From Amnibacterium kyonggiense (GTDB lineage: Bacteria > Actinomycetota > Actinomycetes > Actinomycetales > Microbacteriaceae), in contig NZ_SOAM01000001.1 of the NCBI RefSeq assembly GCF_004364555.1, forward strand, positions 558,001 to 622,000: DNA of 64,000 nt. Reading direction: 5' to 3'. Every line of letters starts with the position of its first letter. The stretch's first letter is position 1. The notes beneath the pieces are model-generated. The model had not been told where the DNA came from. It saw only the letters and a list, made by a program, of their open reading frames with translations, and did not search any database. Below are positions 48,491 to 56,683 of this stretch, one piece after another. The position numbers and the translations under genes were made by a program.

Positions 48491-49323
48491 CCGCCGTCGC
48501 CGCACCGGGTCGCGCCTCGCGCGTCGCCCGGTTCCTCACGGACCACTGGCCCCGCCTCGTCCTCGTCGCGTTCGCGGTGCTCGCCCTCGTGTGGCTCGTC
48601 GTCGCGGTGCCCGGCATCGCCCACGCGGACCCGATGGCGCCCGCGCCGAAGCCGAGCCCGTCGCCCTCCGGCGACGTGAACATCAGCATCGGCGCGCCCT
48701 CGACGTCGATCACGACGCTCATCGCGATCACCCTGCTGTCGGTCGCACCGGCACTGATGCTCATGATGACGTCGTTCACGAAGATCTTCGTCGTCCTCGC
48801 GATGACGCGGAACGCGCTCGGCCTGAACACGATCCCGCCGAATCAGGTGCTCGCCGGGCTCGCGGTCTTCCTCTCGCTCTTCATCATGTGGCCGGTGCTG
48901 AACACCGTGAACACGCAGGCGCTCACGCCGTTCCTCGACGGGAAGATCCAGTTCGACGCCGCGCTCGGCAACGCGGCCGTGCCGCTGCAGCACTTCATGC
49001 TCCAGCACACCCGCGAGAGCGACATCGCGCTCATGACGCGGGCGGCGAACCTGCCCAACCCGGCGTCCGCGGCGTCCACGCCGTTCTTCACGGTCGTCCC
49101 CGCGTTCATGCTCTCCGAGCTCCGCAGCGCGTTCATCATCGGGCTCGTCATCTTCGTGCCGTTCCTCGTCATCGACCTCGTCGTCTCCTCCGGGCTGATG
49201 GCGATGGGCATGATGATGCTGCCGCCGACGATGATCGCGCTGCCGTTCAAGATCCTGCTCTTCGTGCTGGTGGACGGCTGGAGCCTGATCATCACCTCGC
49301 TCGTGCAGAGCTACAACACCTAG
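48487..49323 (+). CDS. fliP: Flagellar export gate protein FliP
   Basis: A 278-residue FliP with a cleavable signal peptide (about residues 1-40, ending near GIAHADPM), which is a known FliP feature. Conserved segments are LLSVAPALMLMMTSFTKIFV, TPFFTVVPAFMLSELRSAF and GMMMLPPTMIALPFKILLFV. FliP forms the core export channel with FliQ and FliR. The GTG overlaps the fliO stop by 4 bp. Confidence 0.95.
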   Translation: MTAVAAPGRASRVARFLTDHWPRLVLVAFAVLALVWLVVAVPGIAHADPMAPAPKPSPSPSGDVNISIGAPSTSITTLIAITLLSVAPALMLMMTSFTKIFVVLAMTRNALGLNTIPPNQVLAGLAVFLSLFIMWPVLNTVNTQALTPFLDGKIQFDAALGNAAVPLQHFMLQHTRESDIALMTRAANLPNPASAASTPFFTVVPAFMLSELRSAFIIGLVIFVPFLVIDLVVSSGLMAMGMMMLPPTMIALPFKILLFVLVDGWSLIITSLVQSYNT

Positions 49324-49335
49324 GGGCTCTCGCAC

Positions 49336-49611
49336 ATGACGCAGAACCAGGTCGTCGACCTCGCCATCCGCGCCCTCATGCTCGCCGCGGAGCTGGCCGC
49401 GCCGCTGCTCATCACCGCGCTCGTCGTCGGCTTCGCGATCAGCGTGTTCCAGTCGATCACGCAGATCCAGGAGGCGACGCTCTCGTTCGTCCCGAAGGCC
49501 ATCGCCGTCGCGATCGCCCTCGTCGTCTGCGGGCACTGGATGATCTCGGAGGCGGTCACTTTCACGCAGCAGCTGTTCGCGATGATCCCGAGCTACCTCC
49601 GGCAGTCGTGA
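49336..49611 (+). CDS. fliQ: Flagellar export gate protein FliQ
   Basis: A 91-residue protein of two membrane helices (APLLITALVVGFAISVFQSI and a second around residues 55-72) joined by the conserved TQIQEATLSFVPK loop. Length and motif are exactly FliQ. It overlaps the fliR GTG by 4 bp. Confidence 0.95.
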   Translation: MTQNQVVDLAIRALMLAAELAAPLLITALVVGFAISVFQSITQIQEATLSFVPKAIAVAIALVVCGHWMISEAVTFTQQLFAMIPSYLRQS

Positions 49612-50378
49612 CGATCTTCGGGTCCGTCGCGCTCAACGAGACCTTCGTCGAGGCGGCGATGCTGGCGGCGATGCGGATCACCGCGTTCCTCGTCATCGCG
49701 CCGCCGTTCTCGTTCTCCGGCATCCCGCTGCGGATCAAGGGGATGCTCGCGATCGCCCTCTCGATCCTCGTCGCGCCGACCGCCGCGCAGGGCCTGCCCG
49801 CCGCGATGGACGGCGGCGCGTTCGTCGTGTCGCTGATCAGCCAGCTGGTCATCGGCGCGCTGCTCGGGTTCATGGTCTTCGTCGTCTTCTCCGCCATCCA
49901 GTCCGCGGGCAGCCTGATCGACCTGTTCGCGGGCTTCCAGATGAGCCAGGCGTTCGACCCGCTGATGAAGGTCAACGGGGCGCAGATGACGCGCCTCATG
50001 CAGATGGTGGCGCTCGGGCTGCTGTTCGTCTCCGGCGGCGCGGAGCTCGTGCTCGGCGGCCTCTTCCGCACGTTCCACGCCCTGCCGGTCACCGGCTTCC
50101 TCTCGCAGGACGCGGGGGAGCGGCTCCTGCCGGGCGTCGCGCAGATGTTCGTCGCGGCCGTGCAGATCGCCGGGCCGATCGTCGTGGTGCTCTTCCTCGC
50201 GGACGTCGGCCTCGGCGTCCTGACCCGCGTCGCGCCGGCTTTGAACGCGTTCTCCCTCGGGTTCGTCCTGAAGATCCTCATCACGCTGCTCGCCGGCGGC
50301 ACGATCTTCATCGCCCTCCCGCGCATCGTGGAGGCGCTGCTCGAGGACGCCCTCCGCGCGATGGCCTCCGTCTCGTGA
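49608..50378 (+). CDS. fliR: Flagellar export gate protein FliR
   Basis: A 256-residue integral membrane protein with about six helices. The conserved RITAFLVIAPPFSFSGIPLR start and AGSLIDLFAGFQMSQAFDP middle segment are diagnostic. GTG 49608 overlaps fliQ. It is followed by an unusual multi-palindrome intergenic element before flhB rather than the usual short junction. Confidence 0.94.
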   Translation: MTIFGSVALNETFVEAAMLAAMRITAFLVIAPPFSFSGIPLRIKGMLAIALSILVAPTAAQGLPAAMDGGAFVVSLISQLVIGALLGFMVFVVFSAIQSAGSLIDLFAGFQMSQAFDPLMKVNGAQMTRLMQMVALGLLFVSGGAELVLGGLFRTFHALPVTGFLSQDAGERLLPGVAQMFVAAVQIAGPIVVVLFLADVGLGVLTRVAPALNAFSLGFVLKILITLLAGGTIFIALPRIVEALLEDALRAMASVS

Positions 50379-50485
50379 GCACGACAGCAGGAATCCTCGA
50401 GCGCTGCAGCAGGAAGCAGGCGCTGCAGCAGGAATCCGCGGCCCTCTTCTTCCTGCTGAAGCGCCTCGTTCCTGCTGTCGTGCTC
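50377..50485. repeat. Nested inverted-repeat element with five CAGCAGGAA copies
   Basis: Perfect 17-bp outer arms (50377-50393 and 50469-50485) enclose a perfect 10-bp inner pair (50407-50416 and 50449-50458). CAGCAGGAA occurs three times direct (50385, 50407, 50426) and twice inverted (50450, 50469). The left arm begins inside the fliR stop codon. It could terminate, attenuate or protect the transcript between fliR and flhB. Confidence 0.7.
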
Positions 50486-50504
50486 CCGAGGACGGGGGTG
50501 ACCC

Positions 50505-51584
50505 GTGCCTGACCAGCCGTCCGGGGAACGCACCGAGAAGGCCACGCCGAAGCGCCTCGAGGAGGCGCGGCGCGAAGGCCGCATCCAGCGCTCCCGCGAC
50601 ATGCCGAGCTGGCTGTCCATGGGCGCGGCGGCGCTGACGCTGCCGCTCGTCATCGGCAACGGCGCCGCCGCCTCCCGCGACCTCGTGCTCGGGGTGAAGG
50701 AGATCATCGCCGACCCCACGGCGTCCCGCGCCCAGTCGACGTTCCTCGGGGCGTTCGGGGTGCTGCCGGGCGTCCTCGCGCCGGTGATGGCCGCGGCCGT
50801 CGTCGGCGCGATCGCCGGCTCGCTCGCCTCCGGCGGGTTCTCGATGAAGCGGTTCAAGCCCCATTTCGACCAGTTCGACGTCGTGAAGGGTGCCGGCCGC
50901 CTCGTCGGCAAGCAGGCGCTGTGGGAGGGAGCGAAGGCGCTCCTCAAGACCGGCGTCGTCGGCGTCGCCGTCTGGACCGCGATCCAGGGCGCGATCCCCC
51001 TGCTGTCCGCGTCCGGCGCGATGCCGGTGTCCGCGGTCGTGTCCACGGCGTCCGGCATCGCCGTCGCGATCCTCCAGGCCGCGATCGTGGCGGGCGTCGT
51101 GCTCGGCGCGATCGACGTGCTCGTCGTCAGCCGGCGGAACCGGCAGCACACGATGATGACGAAGCAGGAGATCAAGGACGAGTCGAAGTCCACCGAGGGC
51201 GACCCGCACATCCGGCAGCAGCGGCGCAGCCGGGCAATCCAGATCTCCCGCAACCGCATGATGGCCGCGATCGCCGGCGCGGACGTCGTGATGCTGAACC
51301 CGACGCACGTCGCCGTGGCACTGAAGTACGAGCCGGGGAAGTCGGCGCCGCGGGTCGTCGCGAAGGGCGCGGGGGAGGTCGCGGCCCGGATCCGCGAGCG
51401 CGCCGCCGAGCACCGCGTGCCGATGGTGCAGGACATCCCGCTCGCCCGCGCGCTCTACGCCGCGTGCCAGGTCGACCAGGAGATCCCGGAGGAGCTCTAC
51501 GGCGCCGTCGCCCGCGTGCTCGCGTTCGTCATGTCGCTGAAGCGCCGCGGCGCCGCGCTCGGCGTCCACCGCCTCGCCTCCTGA
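50505..51584 (+). CDS. flhB: Flagellar export switch protein FlhB
   Basis: A 359-residue FlhB. The N-terminus GERTEKATPKRLEEARREGR is standard. Four membrane helices follow. The autocleavage site NPTH is at residues 265-268 (DVVMLNPTHVAVALKYEPGK). The C-terminal cytoplasmic domain with the IPLARALYAACQVDQEIPEEL segment is complete. It switches export from hook to filament substrates together with FliK. A GTG start is used. flhA, normally next, is displaced by 3 kb. Confidence 0.95.
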   Translation: MPDQPSGERTEKATPKRLEEARREGRIQRSRDMPSWLSMGAAALTLPLVIGNGAAASRDLVLGVKEIIADPTASRAQSTFLGAFGVLPGVLAPVMAAAVVGAIAGSLASGGFSMKRFKPHFDQFDVVKGAGRLVGKQALWEGAKALLKTGVVGVAVWTAIQGAIPLLSASGAMPVSAVVSTASGIAVAILQAAIVAGVVLGAIDVLVVSRRNRQHTMMTKQEIKDESKSTEGDPHIRQQRRSRAIQISRNRMMAAIAGADVVMLNPTHVAVALKYEPGKSAPRVVAKGAGEVAARIRERAAEHRVPMVQDIPLARALYAACQVDQEIPEELYGAVARVLAFVMSLKRRGAALGVHRLAS

Positions 51585-51678
51585 GGCCGCCCTCCGTCGC
51601 TCACCGTCGTGCGGTCCGCAGGCGGATCGCGCGACGCCACCGCCACCGCTCGAGGGACGCCCGGAGGAGGATCGGGCC

Positions 51679-52194
51679 GTGGAGGTGACGTTGCGGCCGC
51701 TCACCCGCGCCGACCTCGCCCTGCTCGGGACCTGGCTCCGCGAGCCGCTCGTGGCCGAGTGGTGGCACGACGATCCGAATCCTGCGGCGCTCGAACGGCA
51801 GTACGGGCCCTCGATCGACGGCCGCGACCCGACCGTCCTGCGCATGGGCGAGGTCGACGGCGTCGCGGCCGGGTTCGTGCAGTGGTACCGCTGGGCCGAT
51901 GAGCCCGACTGGGCCGCCGAGCTCGCGCCGTTCCTCCGGATCCCGGACGACGCCTGGAGTCTCGACTACCTGGTCGGAGAGCCGACGCTCCGCCGGCGCG
52001 GCATCGGGACCGCGCTCGTCCGCGCGGCCCTCGAGCGGATCGGCCCGGCGCCGGTGGTCGTGCCGGTGCAGGCGGGGAACGCGGGGTCGATCGCCCTCCT
52101 GCGGCGCGCGGGGTTCGCCGTCGTCGCGCACGCGGACCTCGAGCCGGACAACCCCGCGCACGGCCGCGACCACGTCGTGCTCGCGCGGGCCTGA
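51679..52194 (+). CDS. GNAT-family N-acetyltransferase
   Basis: A 171-residue acetyltransferase resembling the AAC(6')/RimJ-like group. It starts VTLRPLTRADLALLGTWL with VAEWWHD, and has the acetyl-CoA-binding PTLRRRGIGTALVRAAL loop (about residues 103-119) and the QAGNAGSIALLRRAGF motif. The substrate, whether an aminoglycoside, amino acid or siderophore precursor, cannot be told. GTG 51679 follows GGAGGAGG. It is unrelated to flagella and sits between flhB and flhA. Confidence 0.85.
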   Translation: MEVTLRPLTRADLALLGTWLREPLVAEWWHDDPNPAALERQYGPSIDGRDPTVLRMGEVDGVAAGFVQWYRWADEPDWAAELAPFLRIPDDAWSLDYLVGEPTLRRRGIGTALVRAALERIGPAPVVVPVQAGNAGSIALLRRAGFAVVAHADLEPDNPAHGRDHVVLARA

Positions 52195-52197
52195 TCC

Positions 52198-53364
52198 TCA
52201 GGCGGGGACGCGGGCTCGGACGAGCGGCGGCTCGACCGCGAGCAGCAGCAGCGCCGCAGCCGCGAACACGGCGCCGACGAGGGGGAGGCCGGCGAGGCCC
52301 ACGACCGCGAGCAGCGCCCCGCCGGCGGACGAGCCCGCCATGATGCCGACGTTGAATGCCGTGGAGGTGCCGCCGGCGGCGACGTCCGTCGAACCCGGGG
52401 CGACCGTCAGCACGCGGGTGCTCAGGCCCGTCGTGAACGCCGACATCCCGCCGGCGATGAGCGCGAGCCCGACCGTCGCGACCAGCGGCTGCTCCCGCCC
52501 CGCCCACTGCACGAGGAGCCCGACGACGAGCAGCGCCGTGGCGGCCAGCATGACGCGCCGCGGATGCCGGTCGATGAACCGGCCCGACACGAGCACGGCG
52601 AGCAGTCCGGCGGCGCCGCGCACGAGCAGGACGGCGCTGACGGCGCCGGGCGACACACGGCTGACGTCGATGAGGAACGGCGTCACGTAGGTGAACGCGA
52701 GGAGCGACCCCGTCGCGACGAGGACGGTGGCCGCGACGAGCACCGCGTAGCGCGGGCCGCTCGGCTCGCTCCCGGTCGCGGCGAGGTCCTCCGCCCGCGC
52801 GACCCGGGGCAGCGCCGCCGCGGCGACGGCCAGCGCGACCGCCGCCAGGACGGCCGCTCCGCCGAACGCGGCGCGCCAGTCGACGGCCTCCCCGATCAGG
52901 GTGCCGAGCGGGACGCCGACGACCACGCCGATCGACTGCCCCGCGAAGACCGCGGCGAGCGCCCGGCCTCGGGCACCGGGCCGGGCGAGGGAGGCCGCCG
53001 TCGGTCCGACCACGGCCCAGAACAGCGCGTGGCTCAGCGCGGCGATCACCCGCGCGGCGACGAGCACGCCGAACGCCGGCGCGAGCGCGCTGCCGAGGTT
53101 CGCGACGACGAGCAGGCCCAGGAGGAGCAGCAGCTGCGCCCGGCGGGGCACCCGAGCGGTCAGGCGGGCGAGCGGCACCGTCGCGACGACCACGACCAGC
53201 GCGTACGCGCCGACGAGCAGCCCGACCGTCGCCGCGTCGACGGAGAACGCGCGCGCGATCCCCGGCAGCACGCCGATCGGCAGCGTCTCCGTGGTGACGT
53301 AGGTGAAGGTGGCGATCGCGAGCGCCCCGAGGGCGAGCGCGCGCCGCCGTGCCTCCGCCGTCAC
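52198..53364 (-). CDS. MFS transporter, DHA1-type exporter
   Basis: A 388-residue protein with 12 predicted helices. It begins with the TFTYVTTETLPIGVLPGIAR segment, typical of AraJ/YdhP-type sugar or drug exporters, followed by the motif-A equivalent PLARLTARVPRR between helices 2 and 3. The gene is opposite in strand to the flagellar operon, which rules out a polycistron through this region. It ends 4 bp from the acetyltransferase stop. The substrate is unknown. Confidence 0.87.
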   Translation of the reverse strand: MTAEARRRALALGALAIATFTYVTTETLPIGVLPGIARAFSVDAATVGLLVGAYALVVVVATVPLARLTARVPRRAQLLLLLGLLVVANLGSALAPAFGVLVAARVIAALSHALFWAVVGPTAASLARPGARGRALAAVFAGQSIGVVVGVPLGTLIGEAVDWRAAFGGAAVLAAVALAVAAAALPRVARAEDLAATGSEPSGPRYAVLVAATVLVATGSLLAFTYVTPFLIDVSRVSPGAVSAVLLVRGAAGLLAVLVSGRFIDRHPRRVMLAATALLVVGLLVQWAGREQPLVATVGLALIAGGMSAFTTGLSTRVLTVAPGSTDVAAGGTSTAFNVGIMAGSSAGGALLAVVGLAGLPLVGAVFAAAALLLLAVEPPLVRARVPA

Positions 53365-53477
53365 GCGCGACCCCCGGTCCTCGGCGACGCCCGCCGGTGC
53401 GGAGGGAGGCTACGCGCCGTCCCCGACAGGCCGCCGACGTCGGGGGATCGCCCAGCCGTCGATGGGAGAACTGCGGC

Positions 53478-54407
53478 ATGCGCTACCGCGAGGACGCCCG
53501 GCTCGACACCTCGGACGTGCAGGACCGCCGCGGCGGCGGCGGCCGCGCGATCGCGCTCGGCGGCGGCGGCCTCGGCGTCGTCGGCGTCGTCGTCGTGCTC
53601 CTGCTCCAGCTGCTCGGCGGGGGCGGTGGAGGAGGAGGCGGCACGGCCGGCGGCGACCCGAACGCGCTCGGCCCGATCCTCGACGGGCTCGGATCGGGGG
53701 AGACGGCCTCCGGCGACGAGCTGAAGCAGGCCTGCACGACGGGGAAGGACGCGAACTCGCGCACCGAGTGCGCGGTCGTCGCCGACATCGAGTCGATCCA
53801 GGACTACTGGGCGGGGCGGCTCGGCGACCGCTACCAGCGCTCGGACACCGTCTTCTTCAGCGGCGCCACCGACACCGGCTGCGGCTCGGCCACGAGCGGC
53901 GTCGGCCCGTTCTACTGCCCCGCGGACCGGCTCGTGTACATCGACCTGTCCTTCTACGACGAGCTGAGGACGAAGTTCGGCGCCGAGGGCGGGCTGTTCG
54001 TCGACGCGTACGTGCTCGCCCACGAGTACGGGCACCACGTCCAGGACCTCCTCGGCACGGACGGGCGCGTGCAGCAGGGCGACACCGGCCCCACGAGCGG
54101 CAGCGTCCGGCTCGAGCTGCAGGCCGACTGCTACGCGGGCACCTGGGCGAAGCACGCGACGACGGTGCCGTCGGACGGCGGCGCGCCGCTGATCGAGCAG
54201 ATCACGCAGGACGACGTCGACCGGGCGCTCGACACCGCGGGACGCATCGGTGACGACTTCATCCAGCGCGAGCTCGGGAACGGGACGGTCGACGAGCAGT
54301 CGTTCACGCACGGGACGTCCGCGCAGCGCCGCCAGTGGTTCACGACCGGCTACGAGGCGGGCGACCCGAACCGCTGCGACACCTTCGCCCGGGGCGCGCT
54401 CGGCTGA
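53478..54407 (+). CDS. Neutral zinc metallopeptidase (YpfJ family)
   Basis: A 309-residue membrane-anchored protein. One hydrophobic segment (about residues 26-45) follows the MRYREDARLDTSDVQDRRGG start common to this family, then a Gly-rich linker. The putative zinc site VLAHEYGHHVQDLLG is intact, and LQADCYAGTWA supplies a further acidic ligand. The domain faces outside. Function is unknown in most bacteria. It lies directly before flhA and is divergent from the MFS gene. Confidence 0.88.
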   Translation: MRYREDARLDTSDVQDRRGGGGRAIALGGGGLGVVGVVVVLLLQLLGGGGGGGGGTAGGDPNALGPILDGLGSGETASGDELKQACTTGKDANSRTECAVVADIESIQDYWAGRLGDRYQRSDTVFFSGATDTGCGSATSGVGPFYCPADRLVYIDLSFYDELRTKFGAEGGLFVDAYVLAHEYGHHVQDLLGTDGRVQQGDTGPTSGSVRLELQADCYAGTWAKHATTVPSDGGAPLIEQITQDDVDRALDTAGRIGDDFIQRELGNGTVDEQSFTHGTSAQRRQWFTTGYEAGDPNRCDTFARGALG

Positions 54408-54613
54408 TCCGACCGCGCCACCCCCGCCCAGGTGCCCCCCTTCCGGGGGGAGCGGGCGTGGCGCGCCGGGGCGGCGAGGCGCCGCGCCCGCATGATGGCC
54501 CTCACACGGGCGTCGCGCAGGACGCGCTCCCCGTGCACGCCCGGCGGAGCCGGGGTCACCGACGGTCGCGGCGGAGCCGCAGCAGATCGCGCCACCGAAG
54601 TGGACGGAGTCCC
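54408..54613 (+). promoter_or_regulatory. flhA upstream region
   Basis: This 206-bp gap holds the C4N6G4 palindrome at 54436, a CATGAT -10 candidate at 54491-54496 and a GGAG ribosome binding site close to the GTG at 54614. It indicates that flhA has its own promoter in the same regulon as the other flagellar genes. Confidence 0.45.
54436..54449. promoter_or_regulatory. CCCC-N6-GGGG motif upstream of flhA
   Basis: It is the core of CCCCCCTTCCGGGGGG (54435-54450), six-base arms around four bases. Its centre is about 48 bp upstream of the CATGAT -10 candidate. As a stable GC hairpin it could also end the metallopeptidase transcript. Confidence 0.5.
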
Positions 54614-56683
54614 GTGCGACGACTCGCGCTCGGCCGGACCGCGTCCGCCATCGCCGTGCCGCTCGGCCTGGTGGCGATCATCATGCTGCTCGTCGTGCCG
54701 ATCCCGGCATGGCTGCTCGACCTGCTGATCACCGTGAACATCCTGTTCGCGCTCGTGATCCTGCTGACGACGATGTTCGCGAAGAAGCCCCTCGACTTCT
54801 CCGTCTTCCCGTCGCTGCTGCTCATCGCGACGCTCTTCCGCCTCGGGCTCAACGTCGCCTCCACCCGCCTCGTGCTCGGCCAGGGCTACGCGGGGGAGGT
54901 CATCCACGCGTTCGGCTCGGTCGCGGTCGGCGGCTCCATGGTCATCGGCGCGGTCGTCTTCGTGATCCTCGTCGTCATCCAGTTCGTCGTCGTCACGAAG
55001 GGCGCGGAGCGCGTCGCCGAGGTCGGCGCGCGCTTCACCCTCGACGCGATGCCCGGCAAGCAGATGGCGATCGACGCCGACCTGAACTCCGGCCTCATCA
55101 CCGAGGACGAGGCGCGCCGCCGCCGCAAGGAGGTCAGCGCGGAGGCCGACTTCTACGGCGCGATGGACGGTGCGTCGAAGTTCGTCAAGGGCGACGCGAT
55201 CGCCGGCATCGTCATCGTCCTGGTGAACGTGCTCGGCGGCATCATCATGGGCGTCCTGATCCACGGCCAGCAGATCCTGGACGCGGTCAACACCTACACG
55301 CTGCTCACGATCGGCGACGGCCTCACCGCGCAGATCCCGGCCCTGCTCATGGCCGTCTCCACGGGCATGATCGTGACGCGGTCGAACTCGGAGAGCGAAC
55401 TCGGCCAGGACGCGGGCAAGCAGCTCACGCAGTCGCGGCTCGCGCTGATGATCGCGGGCGTCGCCGCCTGCCTCATGGCGCTCATCCCGGGCATGCCGAT
55501 GATCCCGTTCATCCTCGTCGGCGGCACCCTGATCTTCGTCTCCACCCGACTCCGCCGCGCCGAGCAGAACAAGGAGAAGGAGGCGGCGCTCGCCGAGGTC
55601 GCCGCGAAGCAGCAGGCGCCCGCCTCCGACACCCCGGAGGAGCTCATGGAGCAGATGCGCGTGCACGCGCTCGAGGTGCAGCTCTCCCCGGACCTCGTCG
55701 ACCTCGTCTCCGGCGTCAGCGACGACCTGCTCGCACGGGTCAAGGCGCTGCGCCGCCGCATCGCGATGGAGTACGGCGTCGTCGTGCCGCCGGTGCGGAC
55801 GCGCGACAGCGTCGACCTGCCGCCGTCGACCTATGTCATCCGCGTCGCCGGCGTCGAGATGGGCCGGGGCCTCGCTCCGGTCGGCAAGGTGCTCGCGCTC
55901 GGCGACCACCTCGACGCGCTGCCCGGCACGCCGACGGTCGAGCCGGTCTTCCAGCTGGCGGGCAAGTGGATCCCGGCGGAGCTGCGGCACGCCGCGGAGA
56001 CCACGGGCGCGACGGTGATCGACCGCGGCTCCGTGCTCGTCACCCACCTCTCGAGCGTCATCACCGACAACGCGGGCCGCCTCCTGTCCCGGGAGGACGT
56101 CCGCGTCCTCACCGAGGGCGTCAAGCGCTTCAGCCCCGCGCTCGTCGAGGAGCTCGTGCCCGGCCTGCTCACGCTCGCCGAGATCCACCGCGTCCTGCAG
56201 GGCCTGCTCGCGGAGAAGGTGCCGATCAACGACCTCGCCCGCATCTACGAGGCGCTCTCCCTGCGGGCGAAGGTGTCGACCGACCCCGAGGGGCTCATCG
56301 AGGCCGCCCGCGGCGCGCTCGGGCCGGTGCTCGTGTCGCCGCACCTCGACGAGCGCACCCTGCGCGTCGTGATGATCGACCCGCAGCTCGAGCAGGGGAT
56401 GCTCGAGAACCTCCGGCCCTCCGAGCTCGGGACCCAGATCCTCATCTCGCCGGACATGATCACGCGCATCGTGGAGTCGCTGCGCACCGCCGTGCAAGCC
56501 GCGGAGATGCGCGGCTGGTCGCCCGTGCTCGTGTGCGCGCCCGCCCTGCGCCCGGCGATACGCCGTCTCGTCGCACCGCAGACGAACGGCCTGCCCGTGC
56601 TGTCGTACCAGGAGGTGACGTCGGCCGACGTCACCATCGAGACCGTTGGAGTGGTTCGTGCCCTCGATTCGATTCCGGCTTGA
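54614..56683 (+). CDS. flhA: Flagellar export gate protein FlhA
   Basis: A 689-residue FlhA. Eight N-terminal membrane helices include the conserved DFSVFPSLLLIATLFRLGLN and the FHIPEP-type segments VTKGAERVAEVGARFTLDAM PGKQMAID and ADLNSGLITEDEARRRR. The C-terminal cytoplasmic domain holds the chaperone-docking region. GTG 54614 has GGAG upstream. The 3' end overlaps the FlhF-like gene by 26 bp. Confidence 0.96.
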   Translation: MRRLALGRTASAIAVPLGLVAIIMLLVVPIPAWLLDLLITVNILFALVILLTTMFAKKPLDFSVFPSLLLIATLFRLGLNVASTRLVLGQGYAGEVIHAFGSVAVGGSMVIGAVVFVILVVIQFVVVTKGAERVAEVGARFTLDAMPGKQMAIDADLNSGLITEDEARRRRKEVSAEADFYGAMDGASKFVKGDAIAGIVIVLVNVLGGIIMGVLIHGQQILDAVNTYTLLTIGDGLTAQIPALLMAVSTGMIVTRSNSESELGQDAGKQLTQSRLALMIAGVAACLMALIPGMPMIPFILVGGTLIFVSTRLRRAEQNKEKEAALAEVAAKQQAPASDTPEELMEQMRVHALEVQLSPDLVDLVSGVSDDLLARVKALRRRIAMEYGVVVPPVRTRDSVDLPPSTYVIRVAGVEMGRGLAPVGKVLALGDHLDALPGTPTVEPVFQLAGKWIPAELRHAAETTGATVIDRGSVLVTHLSSVITDNAGRLLSREDVRVLTEGVKRFSPALVEELVPGLLTLAEIHRVLQGLLAEKVPINDLARIYEALSLRAKVSTDPEGLIEAARGALGPVLVSPHLDERTLRVVMIDPQLEQGMLENLRPSELGTQILISPDMITRIVESLRTAVQAAEMRGWSPVLVCAPALRPAIRRLVAPQTNGLPVLSYQEVTSADVTIETVGVVRALDSIPA

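Noticed and set aside
54421-54560. A small gene between the metallopeptidase and flhA
   Set aside because: Frames here are Arg/Pro-rich and cross the C6N4G6 palindrome; they have no ribosome binding site. The region is better read as a promoter.
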